A stretch of 64,000 nt of DNA, taken from assembly GCA_963716245.1 (NCBI GenBank), contig OY970300.1, forward strand, positions 682,001 to 746,000. The letters run 5' to 3'. The notes under the pieces were generated by a model. The model was given only the letters and a program-made list of their open reading frames with translations, was not told where the DNA came from and did not search any database. The position numbers were made by a program, and so were the translations under genes. Positions 50,327 through 58,371 of the stretch are shown piece after piece; position 1 is the stretch's first letter, and every line of letters starts with the position of its first letter. Source of the stretch: VRUE01 sp963716245. GTDB lineage: Bacteria > Actinomycetota > Thermoleophilia > Solirubrobacterales > 70-9.

Positions 50327-51238
50327 TTGCCGACGCCCCTGAAAAATTCCTCTCCCTGGCTGCGGGCCTTCTGGAACCGCGCCTACCGGGAGAACGTCAC
50401 CGGCCTCTCGGCGATGGTCGCCTACAACCTGATGCTTGCCGTCTTCCCGTTCGCGCTGCTCGTCCTCTTCGTCTTCGGGCAGGTGCTGCGGATCCAGGGG
50501 GTCGAGGCGGGCGTGGTCGACGACCTGCAGCGGCTCTTCCCGAACGTCGAGCAGGGGACGCTGACCGACGTCCTGGCCCGGATCGAGGACAACTCGACGA
50601 CGATCGGGATCGCCGCCTTCCTCGGCTCGCTCTGGATCGGCGCCTCCTTCTGGGGTGCGATGGACACCGCCTTCTGCCGCATCTACCACGTCGAGTGCCG
50701 CGGCTGGGTGGAGCAGAAGCGCTTCTCCTTCGGGATGCTGGGCGTGGTCCTCCTGCTGATCGCGGCCAGCATCTTCGTGCCGACGATGGAGGGCGCGCTC
50801 GTCTCGAGCACCGACCGGCTGCCGCTCGGGCTCGCCGGGATCAAGGCGATCGACACGATCCTGCTCCTCGGCGGCGCCCTGCTCGGCACCTTCGCGATCT
50901 GCTGCGTGATCTTCTGGGCCGTGCCGAAAGGACACATGCCCTGGCGCGACGTCTGGCCCGGCGCCCTGTTCGTCACCCTCGCCGCCGGCCTCGCCAACTG
51001 GGCCTTCCCGTTCTACCTCTCGAACGTCTCGAGCCTCTCCCAGCTCGGCACCACCGCCGGCTTCGTCCTCATCGCCCTGCTCTGGTTCTACCTGCTCAGC
51101 CTGGCGCTGCTCGCCGGCGCCGTGATCAACTCGCTCAGGCACGAGCTGCACGACACGGGCGAACTTCCCTACCTGAACGACAGGGGCCGGGACAGGCCCG
51201 GCCCTTGTCGCGAATTGGAGAGAGATCCTTACGGATAG
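50327..51238 (+). CDS. YihY/BrkB-type multispan membrane protein
   Basis: About 303 aa from TTG 50327; the frame is open further upstream, even into B2, so the start is uncertain. It has six membrane segments: NVTGLSAMVAYNLMLAVFPF (first, about 20-39), IAAFLGSLWIGASFWGAMDT, FGMLGVVLLLIAASIFV, ILLLGGALLGTFAICCVIFW, LFVTLAAGLANWAFPFYL and AGFVLIALLWFYLLSLALLA. This is the family once called ribonuclease BN, now regarded as inner-membrane proteins of unclear role. The cytoplasmic tail is charged. Confidence 0.88.
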   Translation: MPTPLKNSSPWLRAFWNRAYRENVTGLSAMVAYNLMLAVFPFALLVLFVFGQVLRIQGVEAGVVDDLQRLFPNVEQGTLTDVLARIEDNSTTIGIAAFLGSLWIGASFWGAMDTAFCRIYHVECRGWVEQKRFSFGMLGVVLLLIAASIFVPTMEGALVSSTDRLPLGLAGIKAIDTILLLGGALLGTFAICCVIFWAVPKGHMPWRDVWPGALFVTLAAGLANWAFPFYLSNVSSLSQLGTTAGFVLIALLWFYLLSLALLAGAVINSLRHELHDTGELPYLNDRGRDRPGPCRELERDPYG

Positions 51239-51275
51239 ACGAGTGCCTGTTCGGCACCTTCGCCTGGCTGGCCAG

Positions 51276-52271
51276 CTAGGGCCGGTGCGTCGGCGTGGGG
51301 AACAGCGAGCCGTTGAGGCCCTCGACCAGGCTCCGCGCCAGAGTCTGGTCGCCGCCGAGTTCGAGGCCGTCGGAGCCGGCGCCGATCACCGCGTGCAGCC
51401 AGGCGGTGGCCGATCCGATCGCCCAGGCATCGGCCTTGCCGTTGAGGCGCACCGTGCAAGACGTGACCCTGCCCTCGATGACATGGGCCATCGCCCCGGC
51501 CAGCCGGCGCTCCTTGCCGTTGGACACCTCGACGCCCATCCGGCACGTGCCCGAGTGCTCGGGCGCGACGCGCAGTAGCGGCAGGGCCAGCAGGAACGCT
51601 GCCTCGGTGTCGATCGGCGTCATCGGCGCGGTGTCCGCCGCAAAGTGAACCCGCTCCCAGCGCGCGGCGGCGGCGAGCGGAGCGACCCCGCGCCTCAGCC
51701 AGTCGGTGACGGCGTAGGGGGTGGTCCCCTTCTCCTGCCCCGCGCAGGGCTCGACCTGTCCGGCGAGGCGCATCGCGGTCAGCCTTCGTTCCAGGGCCGG
51801 ATAGCTGAGCGAGCCGATCACGCCGTCCAGCTGGGTCAACGACAGCGGCCGGGCCGCGAGCACACGCAGCATCGTCGACGACCAGCCGTCGATCAGCGCC
51901 TTGATCGCCGCCTTGGCGGCGTCGCTGCCGAAGTGCAGCGGTCCGTGCGGGGCTTCGCCGAGCCAGCCTTCGAGAACGTCGGCGACGAAGAGGAGCTGCC
52001 CGCCGGGCCCGGTCAGCTCGCATTCCATGACGCCGGGGAAGTCGTTCGACCTGCGCCTGGCGATCGCGCCGATCTGCTCGAGTTCCTTGAGGTGGGCGCG
52101 CAGCGTCGTCTGGGCCGGCGAGCCGCACTCGCGGCGCAGGTCGACCAGCCGCCGCGGCCCCTCCGAGAGCGACTGGAGAATCGTGCCGTTGAGCGGAGTG
52201 GCCAGCAGCGTAAGAGCGCGCGTACCCGATCGCGCTCCACTCCCATTCCCGTTGACTGGACGAGCAGTCAA
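51276..52271 (-). CDS. Double winged-helix regulator with SCP2-like C-terminal domain (E2)
   Basis: The protein has 331 aa, TTG start. First winged helix LATPLNGTILQSLSEGPRRL / TTLRAHLKELEQIGAIARRR; second LTQLDGVIGSLSYPALERR / LTAMRLAGQV. The C-terminal SCP2-like part is AGAMAHVIEGRVTSCTVRLN and LELGGDQTLARSLVEGLNG. It shares about the whole length with E1 and E3. An AATAAT box nine bases before the TTG suggests a leaderless message. It lies tail-to-head behind E3. Target genes are unknown. Confidence 0.82.
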   Translation of the reverse strand: MTARPVNGNGSGARSGTRALTLLATPLNGTILQSLSEGPRRLVDLRRECGSPAQTTLRAHLKELEQIGAIARRRSNDFPGVMECELTGPGGQLLFVADVLEGWLGEAPHGPLHFGSDAAKAAIKALIDGWSSTMLRVLAARPLSLTQLDGVIGSLSYPALERRLTAMRLAGQVEPCAGQEKGTTPYAVTDWLRRGVAPLAAAARWERVHFAADTAPMTPIDTEAAFLLALPLLRVAPEHSGTCRMGVEVSNGKERRLAGAMAHVIEGRVTSCTVRLNGKADAWAIGSATAWLHAVIGAGSDGLELGGDQTLARSLVEGLNGSLFPTPTHRP

Positions 52272-52350
52272 GTCATTTGGATTATTGCAGGAGATGTCCT
52301 GTTTGGGAATCCCAGGAGTCTCGCAAGCTCTCGGGGCCCGGTCGGAGGGG

Positions 52351-53346
52351 TCAGTTGGCCGAGGGCTCGGCCCCGAACAGCGTCACGCGCAGACCCCCGA
52401 GCAGCTCGCCGGCGAGCTGCTCGTCCCCGCCCACCTCGAGCCCGTCGCCGTCCGTGCCCGTCAGGGCTCCGGCCCACGCGGCCGTCGGCCCGTCGGTCCA
52501 GGCGTCGACCCGTCCGTCGACGTCGACGGTGCAGGAGGCCACCTTGCCCTTTTCGACGTTCGCGATCGCCCCGCAGAGGTCGCAGTCCTCCTCGATGTCC
52601 TCGACCCCCATCCGGCAGGCGCCCTTCAGCTCCGGCGGGACGTCCAGGAGCGGGAGGGCGAGGAGCAGGGCGGCCTCGGCGTCGATCCGGGTCACGGGAG
52701 GGGTCTCATCCGGGAAGTGACTGCGCTCCCAGCGGACCGCCGCCGCAAGCGGTGTGACGCCTCGCTGCAGCCACTCGGTCACCATATATGGGGTGCCTCG
52801 GCCCTCGGCTTCGGCGATCTCCAGCTGGCCGGTCAGCCGCATCGCGCTCAGCCGCCGCTCCAGGGAGGGATAGCTGACCTGGTTGATGGCGCTCGCCATC
52901 TGGCTCAGCGAGAGGGGGCCGGCTGCGAGCGCCCACATGATCGTCGAGGACCATCCGCCGACGAGCGCCTTGATCGCCATCTTGGCGGCGTCGCTGTCGA
53001 AGACCATCGGCTCCTCCGGGGCCTTCTGGAGCCACTGCTCGAGCGCTTCCATGACCCCGACGAGGTCGCGACCGGGGTCGGTCAGCGCCCACTCGACCGA
53101 CTGCGGTGCGCCGGGGCGCCCCTGCAGTGTCGCGATGCCGCTCACTTCCATCGCTTTCAGGTGCGCGCGGACCGTGGTCTGCGGGGCGGCGCCGCTTTCG
53201 CGCCGCAGGTCGACGAGGCGCTTGGGGCCTTCCGCCAGCTCTGTGAGGATCGTGCGGTTCAGCGGGTCCGCCAACAGCGCGAGGGTCTCCGCCCCCGAGC
53301 GCGTCTCGCTCCGGGCCCCTTGCGGATTGGCGCCTCGTGCGGTCAA
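52351..53346 (-). CDS. Double winged-helix regulator with SCP2-like C-terminal domain (E3)
   Basis: The protein has 331 aa, TTG start. Winged helix 1: LADPLNRTILTELAEGPKRL and TTVRAHLKAMEVSGIATLQG. Winged helix 2: LSQMASAINQVSYPSLERRL and SAMRLTGQLEIAEAEGRG. SCP2-like tail: CGAIANVEKGKVASCTVDVD, AWAGALTGTDGDGLEVGGDE. A CATAGT box lies seven bases before the TTG. Together with E2 it makes a tandem pair upstream (divergent) of the pilus locus, which it might control; this is inference from position only. Confidence 0.82.
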   Translation of the reverse strand: MTARGANPQGARSETRSGAETLALLADPLNRTILTELAEGPKRLVDLRRESGAAPQTTVRAHLKAMEVSGIATLQGRPGAPQSVEWALTDPGRDLVGVMEALEQWLQKAPEEPMVFDSDAAKMAIKALVGGWSSTIMWALAAGPLSLSQMASAINQVSYPSLERRLSAMRLTGQLEIAEAEGRGTPYMVTEWLQRGVTPLAAAVRWERSHFPDETPPVTRIDAEAALLLALPLLDVPPELKGACRMGVEDIEEDCDLCGAIANVEKGKVASCTVDVDGRVDAWTDGPTAAWAGALTGTDGDGLEVGGDEQLAGELLGGLRVTLFGAEPSAN

Positions 53347-53512
53347 CAGCCCGACTATGACGGTAGACAGACATGTTTAGGAACTTAGAAAGTTTTACTT
53401 GTGTTAAGGGAAAGCCTTTATCTAGGTCTCCCTGGCGAGGGCGGTTGACCGCGCCCAATCCTGCCCAGGGCTCAAGCTCGCCGCCGCTCCTGTCGAGCTA
53501 GTAAGCGAACGT

Positions 53513-54112
53513 ATGAGGGAGAAACTCAACAGCAACCCGCTCGTGCAGGCGGCCGTAATCGGCGTGCTGCTGATCGGCACCGCCTTCTTCATGCTCTCCT
53601 CGAGCGGGGGCGGGGAAGGGGAAGAAGCCGGCACGCCGGAAACGACGGTTGGCGTCACCGACTCGGCCACGGGGGAAGCCGTCGAAGGTACGCTCGACGC
53701 GACCGCCACGGGAACGGCCGTCCCCGAGCTCCCGCCCGCGGCCGCCCTCGCGGCGCCGCCCCTGCCGCGGCCGGTCTCGCGCGCCTACGCGTCGAACCAG
53801 ACCCTCGTCCTGCTCTTCGTCCGCAACGGGGGGATCGACGACCGCCTGGTCGAGGCCGCGAGCGCCGGTGTCCGCGACCTGCCCGGCGTCTCGCTCTTCG
53901 TCGTCCCGGCCCGCCGCATCTCCCGCTACGCCGCGATCACCGAGGGGGTCGGCGTCGAACGGGTGCCGGCGCTGGTCGTCGTCTCGCCCAAGCACCTCGA
54001 CAAGACCGTCCCGACCGCCTCGGTCAGCTACGGCTTCCAGCCGCGGCAGAGCGTCGTCCAGGCCATCGTCGACGCCGGGTACGAGGGTCCCACCGTCGAC
54101 TACCACCCCTGA
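53513..54112 (+). CDS. Single-pass membrane protein with thioredoxin-fold-like domain
   Basis: The protein has 199 aa. One membrane segment near the N-terminus (VQAAVIGVLLIGTAFFML, about 11-28) is followed by a Gly/Thr/Ala/Pro-rich linker to about residue 85. The C-terminal about 110 residues (TLVLLFVRNGGIDDRLVEAA, VSLFVVPARRISRYA, ERVPALVVVSP) look like a thioredoxin fold with a cis-Pro loop but no CxxC. It would sit outside the membrane as a structural or assembly factor. pilB starts four bases after its stop, so it belongs to the pilus operon. Confidence 0.78.
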   Translation: MREKLNSNPLVQAAVIGVLLIGTAFFMLSSSGGGEGEEAGTPETTVGVTDSATGEAVEGTLDATATGTAVPELPPAAALAAPPLPRPVSRAYASNQTLVLLFVRNGGIDDRLVEAASAGVRDLPGVSLFVVPARRISRYAAITEGVGVERVPALVVVSPKHLDKTVPTASVSYGFQPRQSVVQAIVDAGYEGPTVDYHP

Positions 54113-54116
54113 CGCT

Positions 54117-55910
54117 GTGGACCCGCGGGACTTTCCGGGCCATCTGCGACCGGTCCCCGACTCCGGCGACTCGACCGCGCCGGCGCTGGACCCCGACCAC
54201 GGGGGCACGCCCGGCCTGACGCCGCCGCTCGCCCGCGGCCGCTCCAGCGGCTTCGTCACCGACGTCCTCGTCGACCTCGGCTACGTCTCCGACGAGCAGG
54301 CCCGCCAGGCGATCGAGCAGGCCCGCACCGCCGCCCAGCCGCCGGAGCGGCTGCTGGTCGAGCAGGGGGCGATCACCGCCGACCAGCTCTCGCGCGCCGT
54401 CGCCGAGCGCTACGGCCTCGACCACGTCGACCTCTCCGCCTACCAGGTCGACATGGCCGCCGCCAACCTGATCTCGGTCAACACGGCGCGCCGCTACCGG
54501 GCGCTGCCGGTCGGCTTCGTCGACAAGGAGACGCTGCTGGTCGCGATGGCCGACCCGACCAACGTCCTCGCGGTCGACGACATCCAGATCGCCACGGCGC
54601 TCGACTGCCGGGTCGCGGTCGCCGCCGAGGAGGACATCGAGTCGCTGATCGGCCGCCTCAACACTTTGCAGAGCGCCGTCAGCGAGGCGATCGTCGAAGG
54701 CGAGCAGGCCGGCGAAGACGAGCTGGCCGAAGTCGCCGACATCGAGGTCAGCGCCGAAGACGCGCCGGTCATCAAACTCGTCTACAGCATCCTCGGCCAG
54801 GCGGTGGGGGAGGGGGCCTCCGACGTCCACTTCGAGCCCGACGAGGGGGAGATGCGGGTCCGCTTCCGGGTCGACGGCGTGCTGCGCGAGGCCGCCCACG
54901 TGCCGAAGCGGATGGTCAACGCGGTGATTTCGCGGGTGAAGATCATGAGCGACCTCAACATCGCCGAGAAGCGGGTGCCGCAGGACGGCCGGGTCAGCGT
55001 CACGGTCGAGGACCGCCGCGTCGACCTGCGTATCACCACCCTGCCGACCCAGCGCGGCGAGGGCGCGACGATCCGCATCCTCGACAAGGACAACGCCCAG
55101 ATCGGGCTCGACGACCTCGGCATGGACGGCACCGCGCGCGAGCGCTTCGAGGAGGCGTTCAAGCAGGCCTACGGCGCGGTCCTCGTCACCGGCCCGACCG
55201 GCTCGGGCAAGAGCACGACCCTCTACGCGGCGCTCCAGCAGCTGAACCAGGTCGAGAAGAACATCATCACGATCGAGGACCCGGTCGAGTACCGGCTCTC
55301 CGGGATCAACCAGATCAACGTCAACCGCAAGGCGGGGCTCGACTTCGCCACCGGCCTGCGCTCGATGCTGCGTGCCGACCCCGACATCGTGATGGTCGGC
55401 GAGATCCGCGACGGCGAGACGGCGCGGATCGCGATCGAGGCTGCGCTGACCGGCCACATGATGCTCTCGACCCTCCACACCAACGATGCGCCGGGCGCGA
55501 TCACCCGCCTGACCAAGATGGGGATCGAGGCCTTCATGATCGCCTCCGCCGTCGACTGCGTCGTCGCCCAGCGCCTCGCCCGCAAGCTCTGCAGCGGCTG
55601 CAAGCAGCGCACGATCGTGCCGCCCGAGGTGCTGGCCGAAGCCGACATCCGGGTCGGCGCCGAGCTCGAGGCCTACGAACCGGTCGGCTGCTCGCGCTGC
55701 AACCAGAGCGGCTACAAGGGCCGGGTCGGTCTCTTCTCCGTGATGCGGATGACCGAGAGCATCAAGGAGATGGCCGTCAGCGGCGCCCCCGAGGCCGAGA
55801 TCGCCGCCGCGGCCCGCCGCGAGGGGATGCTCACCCTGCGCGAGGAGGGCATAGCCAAGGTCCGCGCCGGCCTGACCAGCCTCGAGGAGGTCATCCGTGT
55901 CACCGCCTGA
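54117..55910 (+). CDS. pilB: Type IV pilus assembly ATPase PilB
   Basis: The protein has 597 aa from GTG 54117. Drives pilus extension at the inner membrane. After a Pro/Asp-rich start, the MshEN-like domain spans about 45-190 (LVDLGYVSDEQARQAIEQAR, LLVEQGAITADQLSRAVAER). The ATPase core has SDVHFEPDEGEMRVRFRVDG, Walker A GPTGSGKSTTLY, Asp box TIEDPVEYRL, Walker B DPDIVMVGEIRDGE and His box STLHTNDAPGAI. The zinc-binding tetra-Cys is CSGC near the end with CSRC. The N-terminal domain type binds c-di-GMP in some relatives (inference here). Confidence 0.95.
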   Translation: MDPRDFPGHLRPVPDSGDSTAPALDPDHGGTPGLTPPLARGRSSGFVTDVLVDLGYVSDEQARQAIEQARTAAQPPERLLVEQGAITADQLSRAVAERYGLDHVDLSAYQVDMAAANLISVNTARRYRALPVGFVDKETLLVAMADPTNVLAVDDIQIATALDCRVAVAAEEDIESLIGRLNTLQSAVSEAIVEGEQAGEDELAEVADIEVSAEDAPVIKLVYSILGQAVGEGASDVHFEPDEGEMRVRFRVDGVLREAAHVPKRMVNAVISRVKIMSDLNIAEKRVPQDGRVSVTVEDRRVDLRITTLPTQRGEGATIRILDKDNAQIGLDDLGMDGTARERFEEAFKQAYGAVLVTGPTGSGKSTTLYAALQQLNQVEKNIITIEDPVEYRLSGINQINVNRKAGLDFATGLRSMLRADPDIVMVGEIRDGETARIAIEAALTGHMMLSTLHTNDAPGAITRLTKMGIEAFMIASAVDCVVAQRLARKLCSGCKQRTIVPPEVLAEADIRVGAELEAYEPVGCSRCNQSGYKGRVGLFSVMRMTESIKEMAVSGAPEAEIAAAARREGMLTLREEGIAKVRAGLTSLEEVIRVTA

Positions 55911-55912
55911 GC

Positions 55913-55964
55913 GGACGTGCCGTCCATTAGAGGCCACTATGGGCACCCAAGAGACGGCACGTCC
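55913..55964. repeat. Dispersed palindromic repeat, copy 3
   Basis: Perfect 12-bp arms GGACGTGCCGTC (55913-55924) and GACGGCACGTCC (55953-55964). The inner palindrome is partly lost. It sits between pilB and pilT, three bases after the pilB stop, where it could act as a stem-loop in the operon message. Confidence 0.85.
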
Positions 55965-55994
55965 TAAAGCGATCGTCCCGCGGGGTCGATCTAA

Positions 55995-57101
55995 GTGACC
56001 ATGGACTTCGACTTCTCTGAGGTTCTTCGTCGCATGGTCGAGGCCCGCGCCTCGGACGTGCACCTGACGCCGGGCTTCCCGCCCGCGCTGCGCGACAAGG
56101 GCAAGATCGTGCCGATGGACGGCTTTCCCGTGCTCTCCAGCCAGGAGACGCGCGAGGTCGTCTACAGCATCCTCAACGACGACCAGCGCAAACGCTTCGA
56201 GACCGGCAAGCAGCTCGACTTCGCCTACGCGATCCCCGGCGTCGCCCGCTTCCGCGTCAACTGCTTCTTCCAGCGCGGCTCCGTCAGCGCCGCCTTCCGC
56301 CTCGTCCCGCAGGACATCCCGGCGCTCGACTCGCTCGGCGTGCCGCAAATGCTGCGCGAGCTGGCCGCCAAACCGCGCGGCTTCGTCCTCGTCACCGGGC
56401 CGACCGGCTCGGGCAAGAGCACGACCCTGGCGGCGATGATCGACGTGATCAACCAGGAGCGCCAGGACCACATCCTCACGATCGAGGACCCGATCGAGTT
56501 CCTGCACCAGCACAAGAAGTCGATCGTCAACCAGCGCGAGGTCGGCTCCGACGCGCCCGACTTCGCGCTCGGCCTTCGCGCCGCGCTGCGCGAGGACCCC
56601 GACGTGATCCTGGTCGGCGAGATGCGCGATTTGGAGACGATCTCCACCGCGCTGACCGCGGCCGAGACCGGGCACCTCGTCTTCGCCACCCTGCACACCC
56701 AGTCGACCGCGCAGACGGTCGACCGGATCATCGACGTCTTCCCGCCCCAGCAGCAGGGCCAGGTGCGGACCCAGCTCTCGATCGCGCTGCAGGGGGTGGT
56801 CACGCAGCAGCTGCTGCCGACCGCCGACGGCATGGGCCGCGTCGTCGCGACCGAGGTGCTGGTCCCGACGCCGGCGATCCGCAACCTGATCCGAGAGGGC
56901 AAGACGCACCAGATCTACGCCGCCGTGCAGACCTCGGGCGCGGTTGGGATGCAGACGATGGACGCCGACCTGGTCCGCCTCGCCCGCGCCGGCACGATCA
57001 CCCGCTCCCTGGCCGAGCAGCGCGCCTCGGTCCCGGAGGAGCTGAAACGACTGCTCGGCTCGGCCCCGGCGGTCCAGCCGCAATACGCGCAGGTGGGCTA
57101 G
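55995..57101 (+). CDS. pilT: PilT-type retraction ATPase
   Basis: The protein has 368 aa from GTG 55995 (ATG 56001 is also possible). Starts DFDFSEVLRRMVEARASDVH. Walker A GPTGSGKSTTLA, TIEDPIEFLHQHKKSIVNQ, Walker B DPDVILVGEMRDLET, FATLHTQSTAQTVDRIIDVF and the C-terminal VLVPTPAIRNLIREGKTHQI, a stretch typical of PilT. It lies between pilB and pilC, so it serves the main pilus machine. It differs from the pilT at 29616, which lacks the standard AIRNLI-type segment. Confidence 0.96.
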   Translation: MTMDFDFSEVLRRMVEARASDVHLTPGFPPALRDKGKIVPMDGFPVLSSQETREVVYSILNDDQRKRFETGKQLDFAYAIPGVARFRVNCFFQRGSVSAAFRLVPQDIPALDSLGVPQMLRELAAKPRGFVLVTGPTGSGKSTTLAAMIDVINQERQDHILTIEDPIEFLHQHKKSIVNQREVGSDAPDFALGLRAALREDPDVILVGEMRDLETISTALTAAETGHLVFATLHTQSTAQTVDRIIDVFPPQQQGQVRTQLSIALQGVVTQQLLPTADGMGRVVATEVLVPTPAIRNLIREGKTHQIYAAVQTSGAVGMQTMDADLVRLARAGTITRSLAEQRASVPEELKRLLGSAPAVQPQYAQVG

Positions 57102-57104
57102 CCG

Positions 57105-58349
57105 ATGGCGGGTGCGACCACCTTCGCCTTCCGTGCGATGGACCTCGCCGGCGCGGCGACCGCGGGCGAAGTCGAGGCCGAATCCAAGGCGCAGGTCACC
57201 GAGCAGCTGCGCCAGCGCGGCCTGATCGTCCTCGACGTCAACGAGAAGAGCAAGCCGTTCGCGGTCGAGGACGTCTGGCGGCGCTGGAAGGGCGTCGACA
57301 TGCGCGAGCTCGCCGTCTTCTCGCGCCAGTTCGCCACCCTCGTCGCCTCCGGGATGCCGATGCTGCGCACCCTGCACACGCTCGAGGAGCAGACCCAGGA
57401 CGAACGGATCAAGGACGCGGTCGCCGGCGTGCGGGCCGACGTCGAGTCGGGCAGCACCCTGCAGCAGGCGATGGAACGCCACCCCGAGGTGTTCGACCGC
57501 CTGTTCACCGCGATGGTCCGCTCCGGCGAGGAATCGGGGCGGCTCGAGGACTCGCTCGACCGGATCGCCTACCAGGTGGAGAAGAGCGACGGCCTGAGGC
57601 GCCAGGTGAAATCGGCGATGATGTACCCGACTCTCGTCTTCGGTTTCGCGATGTTCGCGCTGCTCGCGATCGTCACCTTCATCATCCCCGTCTTCGCCGG
57701 CATCTTCGAAGAACTCGCCGAAGACAACCCGAGCGAAAGCTCCGGCCTGCCGCTGCCGACGCAGGTCTGCGTCACCGCCTCCGACGCGATCACCGGCTAC
57801 TGGTTCATCCTCTTCCCGGGCGCGATCGCCGCCGCGGTCCTCTTCTTCCGCTGGAAGCGGACCGACAAAGGCAAAGAGATGTGGGACCGCTTCAAACTGC
57901 GGCTGCCGTTCCAGATCGGCGACGTGATCCAGAAAGTCGCGCTGGCCCGCTGGTCGCGCACCTTCTCCGGCGCGGTCTCGGCCGGCGTGCCGATGCTGCA
58001 GGCGATCAAGCTGACCGGCGACACGGCGGGCAACGTCGTCGTCGAGCGGGCGATGGACGACGTCTACGCGTCGGCGAAGCGCGGCGGCTCGCTCGCCGGG
58101 CCGATCCAGGGCAACGCGATCTTCCCGCCGATGGTCGGCCACATGGTCTCGGTCGGCGAGGAAACCGGACAGCTGGAACACATGCTGAGCAAAATCGCCG
58201 ACTTCTACGAGACCGAGGTCGACGCCAAGATCAAAGCGCTCACCTCGCTGATCGAGCCACTGATGATCGTCTTCGTCGGCGGCGTCGTCGGCTTCATCGT
58301 GATCGCGATGTACCTGCCGATATTCAGCCTCTACGACAAGATCGGCTGA
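57105..58349 (+). CDS. pilC: Type IV pilus inner-membrane platform protein PilC
   Basis: The protein has 414 aa. Two T2SF domains: the first begins DMRELAVFSRQFATLVASGM (about 65-84), the second WSRTFSGAVSAGVPMLQAIK (about 284-303). Three membrane segments: MMYPTLVFGFAMFALLAIVT region, YWFILFPGAIAAAVLFF and VGGVVGFIVIAMYLPIFSLY near the end. GEESGRLEDSLDRIAYQVEK and GEETGQLEHMLSKIADFYE are the hallmark segments. It starts three bases after pilT. It anchors the motor ATPases and pilin insertion. Confidence 0.95.
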   Translation: MAGATTFAFRAMDLAGAATAGEVEAESKAQVTEQLRQRGLIVLDVNEKSKPFAVEDVWRRWKGVDMRELAVFSRQFATLVASGMPMLRTLHTLEEQTQDERIKDAVAGVRADVESGSTLQQAMERHPEVFDRLFTAMVRSGEESGRLEDSLDRIAYQVEKSDGLRRQVKSAMMYPTLVFGFAMFALLAIVTFIIPVFAGIFEELAEDNPSESSGLPLPTQVCVTASDAITGYWFILFPGAIAAAVLFFRWKRTDKGKEMWDRFKLRLPFQIGDVIQKVALARWSRTFSGAVSAGVPMLQAIKLTGDTAGNVVVERAMDDVYASAKRGGSLAGPIQGNAIFPPMVGHMVSVGEETGQLEHMLSKIADFYETEVDAKIKALTSLIEPLMIVFVGGVVGFIVIAMYLPIFSLYDKIG

Positions 58350-58371
58350 CGGCCATCGGGATGGCGCGACC

